Shown: in pieces, positions 34,963 to 45,343 of the stretch
How the letters are laid out: the number at the start of each line of letters is the position of its first letter
Position numbering within the stretch: the first letter of the stretch is position 1
Origin: Acidovorax soli
GTDB lineage: Bacteria > Pseudomonadota > Gammaproteobacteria > Burkholderiales > Burkholderiaceae_C
Length of the DNA: 64,000 nt
Assembly (NCBI RefSeq): GCF_014207955.1
Contig: NZ_JACHLK010000009.1
Coordinates: 62,001-126,000, forward strand
Direction: 5' to 3'
Program-made: the position numbers and the translations under genes
Notes under the pieces: generated by a model
Databases searched by the model: none
The model's input: only the letters and a program-made list of their open reading frames with translations
Told to the model about the DNA's origin: nothing

Positions 34963-36048
34963 ATGAGCAATTTTGACCACTTCGTCGGCACCCGCGCGGT
35001 GTCCGAGCAGCATGCCTTTGACGTCGCCGCCCTCACCGCATGGCTCACGGCCCACATGGAGGGCTTCGAGGGCCCCATGACCGTGGAGATGTTCAAGGGC
35101 GGGCAGTCCAACCCCACCTACAAGCTGGTCACGCCCAAGGCCAGCTACGTGATGCGTGCCAAGCCCGGCCCGGTGGCCAAGCTGCTGCCCTCGGCCCACG
35201 CTGTGGAGCGTGAATTCGCGGTGATGAGCGGCCTGGCCGGCACCGATGTGCCCGTGCCGCGCATGCATGTGCTGTGCGAGGACGAATCGGTCATCGGCCG
35301 CGCCTTCTACGTCATGGAATGCATGCAGGGCCGCGTGCTGTGGGACCAGTCCCTGCCCGGCATGACGCCGGCCGAGCGCGGTGACATCTACAACGAGATG
35401 AACCGCGTGATCGCCGCGCTGCACAGCGTGAAGTTCGCCGAGCGGGGCCTGGCCAGCTACGGCAAGCCCGGCAACTACTTCGAGCGCCAGATCGGCCGTT
35501 GGAGCAAGCAGTACGTGGCCTCCATCACCCAGCCCATCCCCGAGATGGACAAGCTCATGGAGTGGCTGCCCGCGCACATGCCGGCCAGCGCGCGCGATGA
35601 GAGCCAGGTCTCCATCGTGCACGGCGACTACCGCCTGGACAATCTGATGTTCCACCCCACCGAGCCGCGCGTGATCGCCGTGCTCGACTGGGAGCTGTCC
35701 ACCCTGGGCCACCCGCTGGCCGACTTCAGCTACCACTGCATGAGCTGGCACATCCCCGCCGCCATGGGCCGCGGCATCGCGGGCCAGGACATCGCGGCAC
35801 TGGGAATCCCCGACGAGGACCGCTACATCCGCATGTACTGCGAGCGCACCGGCATCGCCACGCCCGAGGCATTGCGCGCCGACTGGAACTTCTACCTGGC
35901 CTACAACATGTTCCGCATCGCCGCCATCCTGCAGGGCATCGCCAAGCGCGTGGAGGCCGGCACGGCCTCCAGCGCCCAGGCCAAGGCCTCGGGCGACACC
36001 GCGCGCCCCATGGCCCAGCTGGCCTGGTCCTTTGCCCAGCGCAGTTGA
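34963..36048 (+). CDS. Phosphotransferase family protein (APH fold), acyl-CoA pathway type
   Basis: A 361-residue aminoglycoside-phosphotransferase-like kinase. The nucleotide region [12 protein letters not shown] is followed by the catalytic loop [15 protein letters not shown] (Asp, Asn) and the metal motif [19 protein letters not shown]. Such kinases paired with acyl-CoA dehydrogenases correspond to the two halves of ACAD10/11 and to LvaA of levulinate catabolism, where 4-hydroxyacyl-CoA is phosphorylated. The next gene, 37 bp away, is an acyl-CoA dehydrogenase. A drug-resistance role is unlikely. Confidence 0.88.
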   Translation: MSNFDHFVGTRAVSEQHAFDVAALTAWLTAHMEGFEGPMTVEMFKGGQSNPTYKLVTPKASYVMRAKPGPVAKLLPSAHAVEREFAVMSGLAGTDVPVPRMHVLCEDESVIGRAFYVMECMQGRVLWDQSLPGMTPAERGDIYNEMNRVIAALHSVKFAERGLASYGKPGNYFERQIGRWSKQYVASITQPIPEMDKLMEWLPAHMPASARDESQVSIVHGDYRLDNLMFHPTEPRVIAVLDWELSTLGHPLADFSYHCMSWHIPAAMGRGIAGQDIAALGIPDEDRYIRMYCERTGIATPEALRADWNFYLAYNMFRIAAILQGIAKRVEAGTASSAQAKASGDTARPMAQLAWSFAQRS

Positions 36049-36085
36049 GACGACACCCACCGAGATTACCCAACGGAGACCCCCC

Positions 36086-37360
<1,275 letters not shown>

Positions 37361-37391
37361 AGCCAGTCCCCCTCCCCGGGGGTTGTCCCGG

Positions 37392-37793
37392 TCAGCGCCC
37401 CCGTTCGCTGGTGATCTCGGCCCCCTCGCGCAGGGCCTTGGTCACCGGCGTGTTCGCGACCACTTCCAATAGGCGCTCCCACTGCGCATCGCTGAGCGCC
37501 TGGTCCGAATGCAGCACACGGTGGATGTGCAGCCGGCCTTCCTCGTCCCTGGTCAATGCCAGTTCGGCCCGGAACTCGCCGAGGCTCCAGCCCTTGCGCT
37601 CGGCATACATGCGCAGCGTGATGGCCGTGCAGGCCGACAGGGCCGCCAGGTAGTAGTCGAACGGCGCGGGGCCCTGCCCTTGCCCGCCCAGCGCTTTCGG
37701 CTCGTCCGTGACGAGGTCGAAATGGCCCGCGCGGACCTGGTGGACGTAGTTGGTGTCGCCCGACACCACCGAGGCCGAAGCGATTTTCGTCAT
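37392..37793 (-). CDS. OsmC family protein lacking the second conserved Cys
   Basis: A 133-residue OsmC/Ohr-fold protein. The first conserved cysteine is present in [15 protein letters not shown]. The second, normally in a CPV motif, is replaced: the segment here reads [11 protein letters not shown] with Thr. Two-cysteine members reduce peroxides through a disulfide, so this paralog may have lost the standard cycle. It overlaps the upstream OsmC gene by 4 bp (ATGA), so the two are made together. Confidence 0.88.
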   Translation of the reverse strand: MTKIASASVVSGDTNYVHQVRAGHFDLVTDEPKALGGQGQGPAPFDYYLAALSACTAITLRMYAERKGWSLGEFRAELALTRDEEGRLHIHRVLHSDQALSDAQWERLLEVVANTPVTKALREGAEITSERGR

Positions 37794-38215
37794 GCCTGTG
37801 CCCCTTGCGATGCAGCGAGCGCCGACGCAATGCGCACCTCGCCGGTCAGCAGTTTGTGCACCGGGCAGGCATTGGCCACCTGCAGCAGGCGCTGGCGCTG
37901 CTCATCGTCCAGAGCGCCCGACAGGGTGATGGTGCGCGTGATGTCGGCGCCGCTGGCGGGCGCGCCGCCGGGGTTGAGCTGCAATGCCACCTCGACCCCT
38001 GCCAAGGGCCATTGCTTGCGCGCAGCAAACATCTGCAGCGTGATGACGGTGCAGGCGCCCAGGCTGGACAGCAGCAGGTGGAACGGGGACGGGCCGGCAT
38101 CGGCACCGCCCAGGTCGGCGGGCTCATCGCCCAGCCAGGTGTGGCCGGCCTCATCGACCAGGGTCACGGTGTACGGTGTGGTCCCGCCGATGGCGCGGAC
38201 AGAGGGTGTGCTCAT
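37790..38215 (-). CDS. OsmC family protein with both conserved cysteines
   Basis: A 141-residue OsmC-type protein. The first cysteine is in [20 protein letters not shown] and the second in [15 protein letters not shown]. Both are placed as in peroxidase members, which detoxify organic or lipid peroxides in the cytoplasm. It is the first gene of a two-gene unit with a divergent copy of itself that lacks the second cysteine. The natural substrate is unknown. Confidence 0.9.
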   Translation of the reverse strand: MSTPSVRAIGGTTPYTVTLVDEAGHTWLGDEPADLGGADAGPSPFHLLLSSLGACTVITLQMFAARKQWPLAGVEVALQLNPGGAPASGADITRTITLSGALDDEQRQRLLQVANACPVHKLLTGEVRIASALAASQGAQA

Positions 38216-38275
38216 TCAGGTTCTCGCAAGCTCGGCGCCCATGCGCCGATGGCCTGCGATCATAGGAGACCGGGG

Positions 38276-38989
38276 TCAGGCCTGTGGCGGCGGTGCCGGC
38301 AGGTTCTGCGCCGCCGCCTGGGCGGCCGTCACCAGCACGGTGCGCGCATGGGCGATCTCGGCCAGGGTGCGCCGGGTGTGTTCGGTGCGCAGGTAGACAT
38401 GGCCGCGCGCCAGCATCAGCACCATGGGGGTTTCGGACCTCAGCGCCCCCTGTTCGCCCTCCACCGCATTGAGCAGGGCCGACACCAGGTGCGCATGGAC
38501 CCAGTGCTCTGCATGCTCGCTGCGCTCGGCCACCACCGCGAAATGGCGCCGGAACGAGCTGGGCAGCTCGGGCCAGGACACCTCGTCGAACATGGACAGC
38601 CAGCGCATCTCCTCGGGCATGCGCGCATCCACGCTGGTCTGCAGGTTGTCGGTGATGGCGTTGTAGGCGTGGCGTTCCAGCGCATCGCGCAGCGGGCGGT
38701 TGAGCACCAGCACGGCGGCATCGGGGTCGGCCTTCACGTCGGCGCGCCCGCGCAGCTCCAGGCCCAGGATGTAATCGCGCGTGGAGGCACCGCACTCCAG
38801 CCGCCAGGGGTGGCCCAGGATCTCGCCGCCCACGTCGAAATGGCCGGGCGACGCCTGCGCCACGCTGGACAGCTGCTGGTCGGCGATCCAGCGCGCCAGT
38901 TGCGGGCCGGTCACGGGCTGGTTGGAGGACAGGCCGTCGGCGGCATCGGACGGCGCCCCGGCAAAGGCCTGGCGGATGCGATCAAACAT
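38276..38989 (-). CDS. Hypothetical cytoplasmic protein (237 aa)
   Basis: The ATG at 38989 begins MFDRIRQAFAGAPSDAADG; the frame is open for about 20 codons upstream, without a ribosome-binding site. The rest looks like a soluble alpha/beta protein. Features include PGHFDVGGEILGHPWRLECG, RDYILGLELRGRADV and a region rich in Arg and Leu ending in TAAQAAAQNLPAPPPQA. It has a single cysteine and no signal peptide. I do not recognise a family. It is divergent from the L,D-transpeptidase gene. Confidence 0.65.
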   Translation of the reverse strand: MFDRIRQAFAGAPSDAADGLSSNQPVTGPQLARWIADQQLSSVAQASPGHFDVGGEILGHPWRLECGASTRDYILGLELRGRADVKADPDAAVLVLNRPLRDALERHAYNAITDNLQTSVDARMPEEMRWLSMFDEVSWPELPSSFRRHFAVVAERSEHAEHWVHAHLVSALLNAVEGEQGALRSETPMVLMLARGHVYLRTEHTRRTLAEIAHARTVLVTAAQAAAQNLPAPPPQA

Positions 38990-39070
38990 GGTGTGTTCAC
39001 AAGCCGCAAGGCTTCGCAGAAGTCGCAGATGCGCCATTATTGGCACAAACCGCTACGATTGGGAGGCACC

Positions 39071-39811
39071 ATGACCTCGCTCCCCCAGCCCGCCCCCTTT
39101 CTTCGTGACATTTTGGCGGTTTCGGCCGCGCAACCGACGCAGCCTGCAGGCTGGCGGCGGCGCAGCGTGCTCGCCAGTGCCGGCATGCTCCTGGGTGCCG
39201 CGGCAACCTGGACCCCTCCAGCACGGGCCGCCACGTCCTGGGAACGCACCGGCGCCACGGTGGACGCCCAGCGCCTGGTGCGCTGGGCCGTGGCCAGCGC
39301 CGACCACCAGGGCATGCCCTTTGCCGTGATCGACAAGCCTGCGGCCACCATCCATGTGTTCGGCCCCGGCGGCGACCATGCGGGCAGCGCACCAGTGCTG
39401 CTGGGCTCGGCCCTGGGCGACCACTCGGCGCCCGGCATCGGCCAGAAGCCGCTGTCGCAGGTGCGCCCGCACGAGCGCACCACGCCGGCCGGCCGCTTCG
39501 TGAGCGAGCCCGGCAGCAACCTGCAGGGCCATGACATCGTGTGGATCGACTATGAGGCCGCCGTATCGCTGCACCGCGTGCGCGGCGCCCCGGCCGAGCG
39601 CCGCGTGCAGCGCCTGGCCAGCCCGGTGCTGGCCGAGCGGCGCATCAGCAATGGCTGTGTGAATGCGCCCACGGCGTTCTACAACCGCCATATCGCGCCC
39701 TGGCTGGGGCGCGAGGCGGGCGTGGTCTATGTGCTGCCCGATTCGGAGCCGTTTGCCGCCTTCTTCCCGGCGGCGGATGCGGCGTACCCGCTGGCCCGGC
39801 TACCGTCCTGA
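39071..39811 (+). CDS. L,D-transpeptidase family protein
   Basis: A 246-residue exported enzyme. A Tat-like signal (GWRRRSVLASAGMLLGAAAT) ends near residue 53 at ARAATS. The YkuD fold is recognised by the substrate region ERTTPAGRFVSEPGS, the HRVRG histidine, and the catalytic Cys in RRISNGCVNAPTAFY (SNGCVN motif). Such enzymes make 3-3 peptidoglycan cross-links or attach proteins to the wall. Its last 12 bp overlap the end of the convergent asparaginase gene. Confidence 0.85.
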   Translation: MTSLPQPAPFLRDILAVSAAQPTQPAGWRRRSVLASAGMLLGAAATWTPPARAATSWERTGATVDAQRLVRWAVASADHQGMPFAVIDKPAATIHVFGPGGDHAGSAPVLLGSALGDHSAPGIGQKPLSQVRPHERTTPAGRFVSEPGSNLQGHDIVWIDYEAAVSLHRVRGAPAERRVQRLASPVLAERRISNGCVNAPTAFYNRHIAPWLGREAGVVYVLPDSEPFAAFFPAADAAYPLARLPS

Positions 39812-40810
39812 GCCGAGCCGGAACGCCGGCCGCCGCGTTCCCACCTCACGCCCCCGGGCATTGGCGATGCGCGCCGAGCGCCGGGGCGCCAGTGCCGCGC
39901 GCTGCGTGTCGCTGAGCCAGCCCAGTTGGTCCATCACCTCGACCGATGCCGCCACCTGCGCCAGCATGTTGCCATCCATGACCTTGAGGGCAAAGGCCTC
40001 GCCCCGGCTGCGGCTGCCCACCACCTGCACGCCGTCGGCACCGGTCTTGGAGACCCAGTCGCCTTCGCCCACGCGCATGAAATCGAGGTCGTGGCGGCCC
40101 GTGCCCGAGCCCAGCTCGGGCCGCGCCACCATGGCATCGGCCAGCGCCGTGAAGCTCTCGTCGAATTCGGTGTCCGGCGCGCCTCCGGCCAGGCGCGCAT
40201 AGCCGCGCGCCAGGTTGGCCAGCGGCAGCGCGTAGTTGGGGGCCGAGCAGCCATCGGTTCCGGCGGCCAGGTCGCCCGGCTGCAGGCCCACGGCCTGGGC
40301 CACGCGCTCCCGTATCGCCACCTGCAGCGGATGGCCGGGGTCCAGGTGGTCATCGAGCGGCAGCCCCTGCTGCACGCAGAAGGCCACGAAGCCCGCATGC
40401 TTGCCACTGCAGTTGTTGTGGCGCTCGTCGGGCACGAAGTCCGCCGGCAGCGAACCGAGACCCAACTCGGCAAACAGCGGCCGGTGGCAGCCGCAGCGCA
40501 GCGCGTGGTAGTCCTTGCCCACGCTGGCGAGCATGCGCTCGACCTGCTCCACGTGCATCGGCTCACCGTTGTGGCTGGCGCACAGCAGCGCCAGGTCGGC
40601 CGCGCCCCAGCCCAGGGCCTTGGCGCCGCCCGAGAGCATGAAGGGCAGCGCCTGGAAGGCCTTGATGGTGGAACGCGTGAACACCACCGCCCCCGGGTCG
40701 CCCACCTGGGCGAGCAGCTTGCCATCGCGGTTGGCCACGGCCACCGCACCCCAGTGCTGGCACTCGACCAGGCCACCCCGGGTGGATTCGATCAACGGTA
40801 CGAAACCCAT
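39800..40810 (-). CDS. Asparaginase (type II-like, AnsA/RrA family)
   Basis: A 336-residue protein. The ATG at 40810 gives MGFVPLIESTRGGLVECQHW. The family signatures are FTRSTIKAFQALPFMLSGGA, ASHNGEPMHVEQVERML, the cysteine-rich LRCGCHRP, and NNCSGKHAGFVAFC, followed by AGTDGCSAPNYALPL. These fit the asparaginase II family (PF06089) found in Rhizobium etli and other proteobacteria rather than the E. coli AnsB fold. The likely role is cytoplasmic asparagine use. The penicillin-acylase gene is just upstream on the same strand, 14 bp away. Confidence 0.9.
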   Translation of the reverse strand: MGFVPLIESTRGGLVECQHWGAVAVANRDGKLLAQVGDPGAVVFTRSTIKAFQALPFMLSGGAKALGWGAADLALLCASHNGEPMHVEQVERMLASVGKDYHALRCGCHRPLFAELGLGSLPADFVPDERHNNCSGKHAGFVAFCVQQGLPLDDHLDPGHPLQVAIRERVAQAVGLQPGDLAAGTDGCSAPNYALPLANLARGYARLAGGAPDTEFDESFTALADAMVARPELGSGTGRHDLDFMRVGEGDWVSKTGADGVQVVGSRSRGEAFALKVMDGNMLAQVAASVEVMDQLGWLSDTQRAALAPRRSARIANARGREVGTRRPAFRLGSGR

Positions 40811-40824
40811 GGGAATCCTTTGTC

Positions 40825-43377
40825 TCAAGGCGCAGGCGCGAGCGTCAGGGAGTGGACGAAGCGCGCCGGCTCGCGCTGCAGCAGACGGTTGCCCGCACCG
40901 GCCCAGGCCGTGGCCATGTCGCGGTAGCGTGGCGAGAACACCAGGCCGCTCTGCCCCGTCTGGTAGATGAAGGTCGACTGCTCCAGGTCCGCCAGGTCGT
41001 AGATAGCGCGCAGCGATGCCGCATGGCGGTTGGCAAAAGGCGCCTTGGCGTCGCCCGCGTTGTACTGGCCCACGTTGACCGTGTACGAATCGCCGTTGGA
41101 TGGCACGCTCACGTCGAAGTAACGCGCCAGCGCCGCCACACTGCCAAAGGGCCGGTGGCCGCTGACGGCAGGGTGGGCATCGCCCCAGCGCCAGGCGGCG
41201 GGCTCGGCCCCGTAGGCGGCCTGCAGCCGGTCGAGCGCACGGCCCAGGGCCGCAGCCGACTGCTCGGCACAGGTGGAGGGCTGGCACCACCAGGTATCGT
41301 TGCGTGCCAGCATGCCCTCCAGCCCGGCGCGGTAGTCGCGCTTGCCGTAGGTGGCGGCAAAGCGCGCCTCGCCGATGCGCGGCACGACCAGGCCGCGCAC
41401 CAGTTCGTCGGTCCAGGCGGCCATGATCAGCGGCGCGGCACGGCGCGCGTCCATCACGCCATCGAAGTCCTTGAGCAGGGCCTGGGCCTTGGCCGCCAGC
41501 GGGTGGCTGGACTGTGCCTGCTGCAGGTAGGGCAGCAGGTGGCGTGCGGCCAGCGACGCCGTGTCGAGCTGGATGGCCTGCAGGCTTGCCGCCGTGTGCT
41601 TGGGGCGGGCCTCGATCAGCCCGGCGATGCGCTCGTAGCGGTAGGGCAGCGCCCAGTCCTGCGTCAGGTAGTGCGGGTAGCCGGGTGCCGTCACGCGCTG
41701 GTTGGCGGTGGCGATCCAGCCCTTGGCCCCCTCATCCTGCGGGGTCTGGTCCAGCGGCAGCCAGCCCTTCCAGTCGTAGCGCGCATCCCAGCCGGGCGAA
41801 GGCGCCACGCCGCGGATGTCGTTGTCTGGCGCACGCACGGGCACGCGGCCCATGGCCTGGAAGCGGATGCGCCCGTTCACATCGGCCGCCAGCACGCTCT
41901 GCATGGGCGAGTGGTAGCTCGCAAAACCCGCGAACAGGCTCTCCACCGACGTCGCCTGGTTGGCCATGAGGCCGGCCAGCACGGTCTGGTTGTCGGCGTC
42001 CAGCGCGGTCCAGCGCAGGGCCAGCACGTACTTCTGCAGGTCCAGCACCTCGGCATGCGACTTCTGCGCATCGCTGAGCACGGGGCCATGGCGCGTGCTG
42101 CGCAGCGCCAGCTCCACGTCGGGCTTGCCCTTGACGCGGAACACCTCCTTGCGCACCTCGAAGGGCGCCCAGCCCCCGGGCGTGCGGTACTGCGTGGGGT
42201 CTGCCGGGTTGATCTGCTCCAGGAACAGGTCCTGCACATCCGGGTTGGTGTTGGTGAAGGCCCAGGCCACCTGGGCCGTGCGGCCCAGCACCACGAAGGG
42301 CAGGCCCGGCAAGGTGGCGCCCACCGCGTCGATGGCAGCGATGGGCGAGCCATCGGATGCCTTGCCCGCCGGCGCCTTCAAGCCGGCAAAGTACCAGATG
42401 GCGGGCGCGCTCAGCGACAGGTGCGGGTCATTGGCCAAGAGCGGCTTGCCGCTTTCGGTGCGCGATCCGGCGACCACCCAGTTGTTGCTGCCCTTGCCCT
42501 CGTTGGTGCCGGCGTTGCGCGCGAACTCCTCGGCCCAGGCCAGCATGCCGGCGCCGATCTGGCGCGAGAAGGCGCTGCCGCCCCGCTCTGCTGCGGCTTC
42601 GGGCTTTCTGGCCTGCAGTGCGGCGCCACGGGCCAGACCGGCGCTGGGCGCTGCCGCCGCGGCATCGCTGCGGTACACCCCCCATTGCCGGTACAGGGCC
42701 GCCAGGTCGGCCGTGGCAGCCGGCGGCTCGCCAGGGTACGGCGGCATCAACTGCCACAGGCGCTCGGTATCGAGCGAGCGCGCCACCGACAAGCGCGCGA
42801 ACTCATTGCCCCAGTTGCCGCCCAGGTCCAGCGCCATCATCAGCGCCCAGCCCACGCTGTCCTCGGGTTCCCACACCGCGCCTGTGTCGCCGCCGGGCTT
42901 GGCGCCCAGCACCAGGAACTCGGGTGGCAGGGCCTGCGGCCGGTTCTTGTGGAAGGCGTGGATGCCCCGGCTGTAGGCCTGCAGCGCCTCGCGCGCGTAC
43001 AGGGGCAGCCCGGCGTACTGCTTGCGCGCCGTGCCCACGACGTCGAGCGAGCGCATGAGCTTGTCGGTCTCCAGCGTGGCCTCGCCAAACACCTCGGAGA
43101 GCTGGCCATGCATCACGCGGCGGTTGAACTCCAGCTGCCAGGTGCGCTCCTGTGCATGCACATAGCCCATGGCGAACCAGGCGTCCTGCGGGCTCTGCGC
43201 ACTGACATGGGTGACATCCGCGGCATCGCGCTGCACCTTGACGGCCTGGCCCAGGCCCGGCACCTGGAGCTTGCCATCGACCACCGCAAAGGTGCGCTGC
43301 ACATAGATGGCGGCCCCCGCCCCCACCAGCAAGGCCCCGGCCACCAGGGCCACAGCCGTCTTCTTGATCCACGCCAT
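40825..43377 (-). CDS. Penicillin acylase family protein (Ntn hydrolase)
   Basis: An 850-residue exported Ntn hydrolase with a signal or anchor MAWIKKTAVALVAGALLVGA. It should be processed before the nucleophile Ser297 in the GSNNWVVAGSRT motif. Other landmarks are ANDPHLSLSAPAIWYF and AWAFTNTNPDVQDLFLE. Family members hydrolyse penicillin side chains or acyl-homoserine lactones. Either is possible, and the natural substrate is unknown. It is in the same direction as the asparaginase gene, 14 bp apart, so both amidohydrolases are probably co-expressed. Confidence 0.92.
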   Translation of the reverse strand: MAWIKKTAVALVAGALLVGAGAAIYVQRTFAVVDGKLQVPGLGQAVKVQRDAADVTHVSAQSPQDAWFAMGYVHAQERTWQLEFNRRVMHGQLSEVFGEATLETDKLMRSLDVVGTARKQYAGLPLYAREALQAYSRGIHAFHKNRPQALPPEFLVLGAKPGGDTGAVWEPEDSVGWALMMALDLGGNWGNEFARLSVARSLDTERLWQLMPPYPGEPPAATADLAALYRQWGVYRSDAAAAAPSAGLARGAALQARKPEAAAERGGSAFSRQIGAGMLAWAEEFARNAGTNEGKGSNNWVVAGSRTESGKPLLANDPHLSLSAPAIWYFAGLKAPAGKASDGSPIAAIDAVGATLPGLPFVVLGRTAQVAWAFTNTNPDVQDLFLEQINPADPTQYRTPGGWAPFEVRKEVFRVKGKPDVELALRSTRHGPVLSDAQKSHAEVLDLQKYVLALRWTALDADNQTVLAGLMANQATSVESLFAGFASYHSPMQSVLAADVNGRIRFQAMGRVPVRAPDNDIRGVAPSPGWDARYDWKGWLPLDQTPQDEGAKGWIATANQRVTAPGYPHYLTQDWALPYRYERIAGLIEARPKHTAASLQAIQLDTASLAARHLLPYLQQAQSSHPLAAKAQALLKDFDGVMDARRAAPLIMAAWTDELVRGLVVPRIGEARFAATYGKRDYRAGLEGMLARNDTWWCQPSTCAEQSAAALGRALDRLQAAYGAEPAAWRWGDAHPAVSGHRPFGSVAALARYFDVSVPSNGDSYTVNVGQYNAGDAKAPFANRHAASLRAIYDLADLEQSTFIYQTGQSGLVFSPRYRDMATAWAGAGNRLLQREPARFVHSLTLAPAP

Positions 43378-43521
43378 ATCGTTCTGTCCTGTTTGGTCTC
43401 GGTCTAGTCGCCGGGCATTGTGTCAGAACGTGTCAGCGCTGCACCAATTCAGATTGGCCTCATACCGGTTTTCGACAACGCTACGCGCCAGCCCAGCCCT
43501 CAGCAACTGGCGCACCCCAAG

Positions 43522-43601
43522 CCAGTGCCCCCGCGCAAGGGCCGCCCCGCCGCGCTGGGGGCGTCCCCCTTCAGGGGGAAGGCGCGAAGCGACTCAGGGG
43601 G
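43522..43601 (-). repeat. Post-stop dispersed repeat, copy B (short form)
   Basis: Directly abuts the stop codon of the FHA-cyclase gene. It shares CGCAAGGGCCGCCCCGCCGC and AAGGCGCGAAGCGACTCAGG with the other copies, but has the simple CCCCCTTCAGGGGG hairpin instead of the inserted GAATTGC-type one. Confidence 0.8.
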
Positions 43602-44531
43602 TCAGCCCAGATGCACGCTGGCGCCGACGACCTGGAAGTGCATCTTGGGCGCCGTGGGCTCGCTGAACGACACGCCGAGAGCGATCTCCCCCGTGCCGTG
43701 CAGGATGCAGGCATCGCGCCGCAGGCGCACGGGCGAGTCGCTGCCCTCGAAGCGCACCCAGGTGCCGAAGCTGCTCATGTCGGTGAGCACGAAGCCGCTG
43801 TTGCGCCAGTCGATGCGCGCATGCAGGCGCGACACCCGGGGGTCGTTGATGCGCAACTGCATCTCGGTGGCCCGGCCCACATGCACCGGGGCATCGGCCG
43901 AGCTGAACGACAGGTCCACCCCATGCCAGGAGAACTGGATCTGCCCCAGGATGGAATCCACCGGCGAGAAATTGCTGACCAGCGCCGACTGCATGGTCAG
44001 CGACTCGGGCTCCTCGTCCAGGCGCCATTCCACCTGGTAGAGCATCAGGGTCTCGGCCTTGCCACGGATCTCCATCACCCCGAGCTTGCGGTACCAGACC
44101 GAAGCCGCAGCGCCGGCCAGCAGCACCGCCGTCTCCGTGGCCCAGATCTCGGACGGACCGGCCCGTTCGCACAGGCGCGAGGCCACGTTCACGGCGTCGC
44201 CGTAGCAGTCGCCATCGACCTCCACCACCTCGCCGCTGGCCACGCCCACGCGGATGTCCATGCGCAGCGGATGGGGCCAGCGGTCCAGCCGCGTGAGGTG
44301 CTTGCGCTGCATCTCGGCCACGGCCGAGACCGCGCCCGCGGCATCGCCGAAGATGCCCAGCACGCCATCGCCCAGCTTCTTGACGACGCGGCCCGCATTG
44401 CCTTCGATGGTGTCGGCAATCCATTGGGTGAGCTGCGTCACGGCTTCGGTGGCGCGCTCGTTTCCCAGCGTCTCGTACAGAGAGGTGCTGCCCGAGATAT
44501 CGGCAAAGACCACCGTCGAGAGAACTGTCAT
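43602..44531 (-). CDS. Adenylate/guanylate cyclase with C-terminal FHA domain
   Basis: A 309-residue class III nucleotidyl cyclase. The ATG at 44531 gives MTVLSTVVFADISGSTSLYE with the metal-binding Asp11; the second Asp is in KKLGDGVLGIFGDA. The catalytic domain continues through VGVASGEVVEVDGDCYGDAV and ends near residue 170. From about 215 to 290 is an FHA domain, with RATEMQLRINDPRVSRLHAR and SFGTWVRF as the phosphothreonine-binding loops. The fusion suggests cyclase activity gated by a phosphorylated partner. The nucleotide made is unknown. Confidence 0.92.
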   Translation of the reverse strand: MTVLSTVVFADISGSTSLYETLGNERATEAVTQLTQWIADTIEGNAGRVVKKLGDGVLGIFGDAAGAVSAVAEMQRKHLTRLDRWPHPLRMDIRVGVASGEVVEVDGDCYGDAVNVASRLCERAGPSEIWATETAVLLAGAAASVWYRKLGVMEIRGKAETLMLYQVEWRLDEEPESLTMQSALVSNFSPVDSILGQIQFSWHGVDLSFSSADAPVHVGRATEMQLRINDPRVSRLHARIDWRNSGFVLTDMSSFGTWVRFEGSDSPVRLRRDACILHGTGEIALGVSFSEPTAPKMHFQVVGASVHLG

Positions 44532-44950
44532 GGGCACGGGACCGCAGGTAACATCATGTGACCCAGTTTAGTTCAAGCGCCTGCAGTGTGCATGGCGCCC
44601 GTGTCACCCTCAGGGCCGGGCTGGAGCATGGAGCAAATCCCCTTGGAGCGCGTGCGCCCCGGCGGTCCCATGCGAGCCCCTTGCATGCCCTCTCTTCCCC
44701 CATTCGCAAGGCCGGCAGCGCCTTTCCAGCCCTCGTCGGCGCAGGGCACGGAGAGCCTGGCGCACCGGGCATGACTTGTGCTTAGTCCTTTTCTACTAGA
44801 TTCAAAAAAGCATCGAAAACTTGCAATTGTTTGCAAAAAGCTATGAGGGCCTGTTGGCTTTCTGCAAAAAAAGGGAGTGGCCCCCTTGCATTTGCGAAGG
44901 CGGCCACTTAACTTGAGCCCTGTTACCTCTTTATGGTGCCAACCCATTCC
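44532..44950. other. Intergenic region, AT-rich divergent promoter zone, no gene seen
   Basis: About 400 bp between the divergent FHA-cyclase and the small gene at 44951. GC content drops sharply at 44775-44870 (repeated T- and A-runs), with TTGCAA at 44822 and TATGAG 15 bp later as a weak promoter candidate. Short open frames occur on both strands but have no ribosome-binding site or recognisable motif. Confidence 0.5.
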
Positions 44951-45301
44951 ATGCGCTGGAACAAACCCACTGTCCGCGGCAGCAGCCTGCACGGCCTCAT
45001 TGGCCGTGACGCGCCGGCATCGACGGCCTGGGTGCGCGACCAGCAGCTGGAAGAGGTGCGCCGCGCCATGATCCGCAGCCTCTCGGGCTTTTCCGGCTGC
45101 GAGGTGGCACGCATGAACATCCGCCTGCGCTATGCCGGCGACATCGAGGCCCTGTGGTACCTGCGCAGCGACCTGCAGAGCACCCTGGCCCCGCTGCAGG
45201 GTGAGCCCGTTGCCAAAAACGTCATCGACGAAGTGACACTCCTGTTCCAGGGCCTGCTGCCGCGCGCCGTGGGCGCGCCCGCGCGCGCACCACTCTCCTG
45301 A
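44951..45301 (+). CDS. Hypothetical protein (116 aa)
   Basis: The ATG at 44951 gives MRWNKPTVRGSSLHGLIGRD; an in-frame ATG at 44933 would add six residues, and neither has a clear ribosome-binding site. The protein is soluble with alternating helices: QQLEEVRRAMIRSLSGFSGC and VARMNIRLRYAGDIEALWYL, ending in KNVIDEVTLLFQGLLP. One Cys is present. No family is recognised. It is followed by the convergent LD-carboxypeptidase gene. Confidence 0.65.
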   Translation: MRWNKPTVRGSSLHGLIGRDAPASTAWVRDQQLEEVRRAMIRSLSGFSGCEVARMNIRLRYAGDIEALWYLRSDLQSTLAPLQGEPVAKNVIDEVTLLFQGLLPRAVGAPARAPLS

Positions 45302-45343
45302 CGCTGAGTGCGGCAGCTGCCGCAGCGCCTCGCCCTGCGAGGC

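Noticed and set aside
34963..36048. Aminoglycoside resistance enzyme
   Set aside because: The APH fold is shared, but pairing with an acyl-CoA dehydrogenase and the ACAD10/11-like sequence point to metabolism.
40852..43407. 850-codon open frame on the plus strand opposite the penicillin acylase
   Set aside because: Antisense shadow caused by GC codon bias. Its product is rich in Arg, Gly, His and Val without recognisable motifs, while the minus strand carries the Ntn nucleophile motif.
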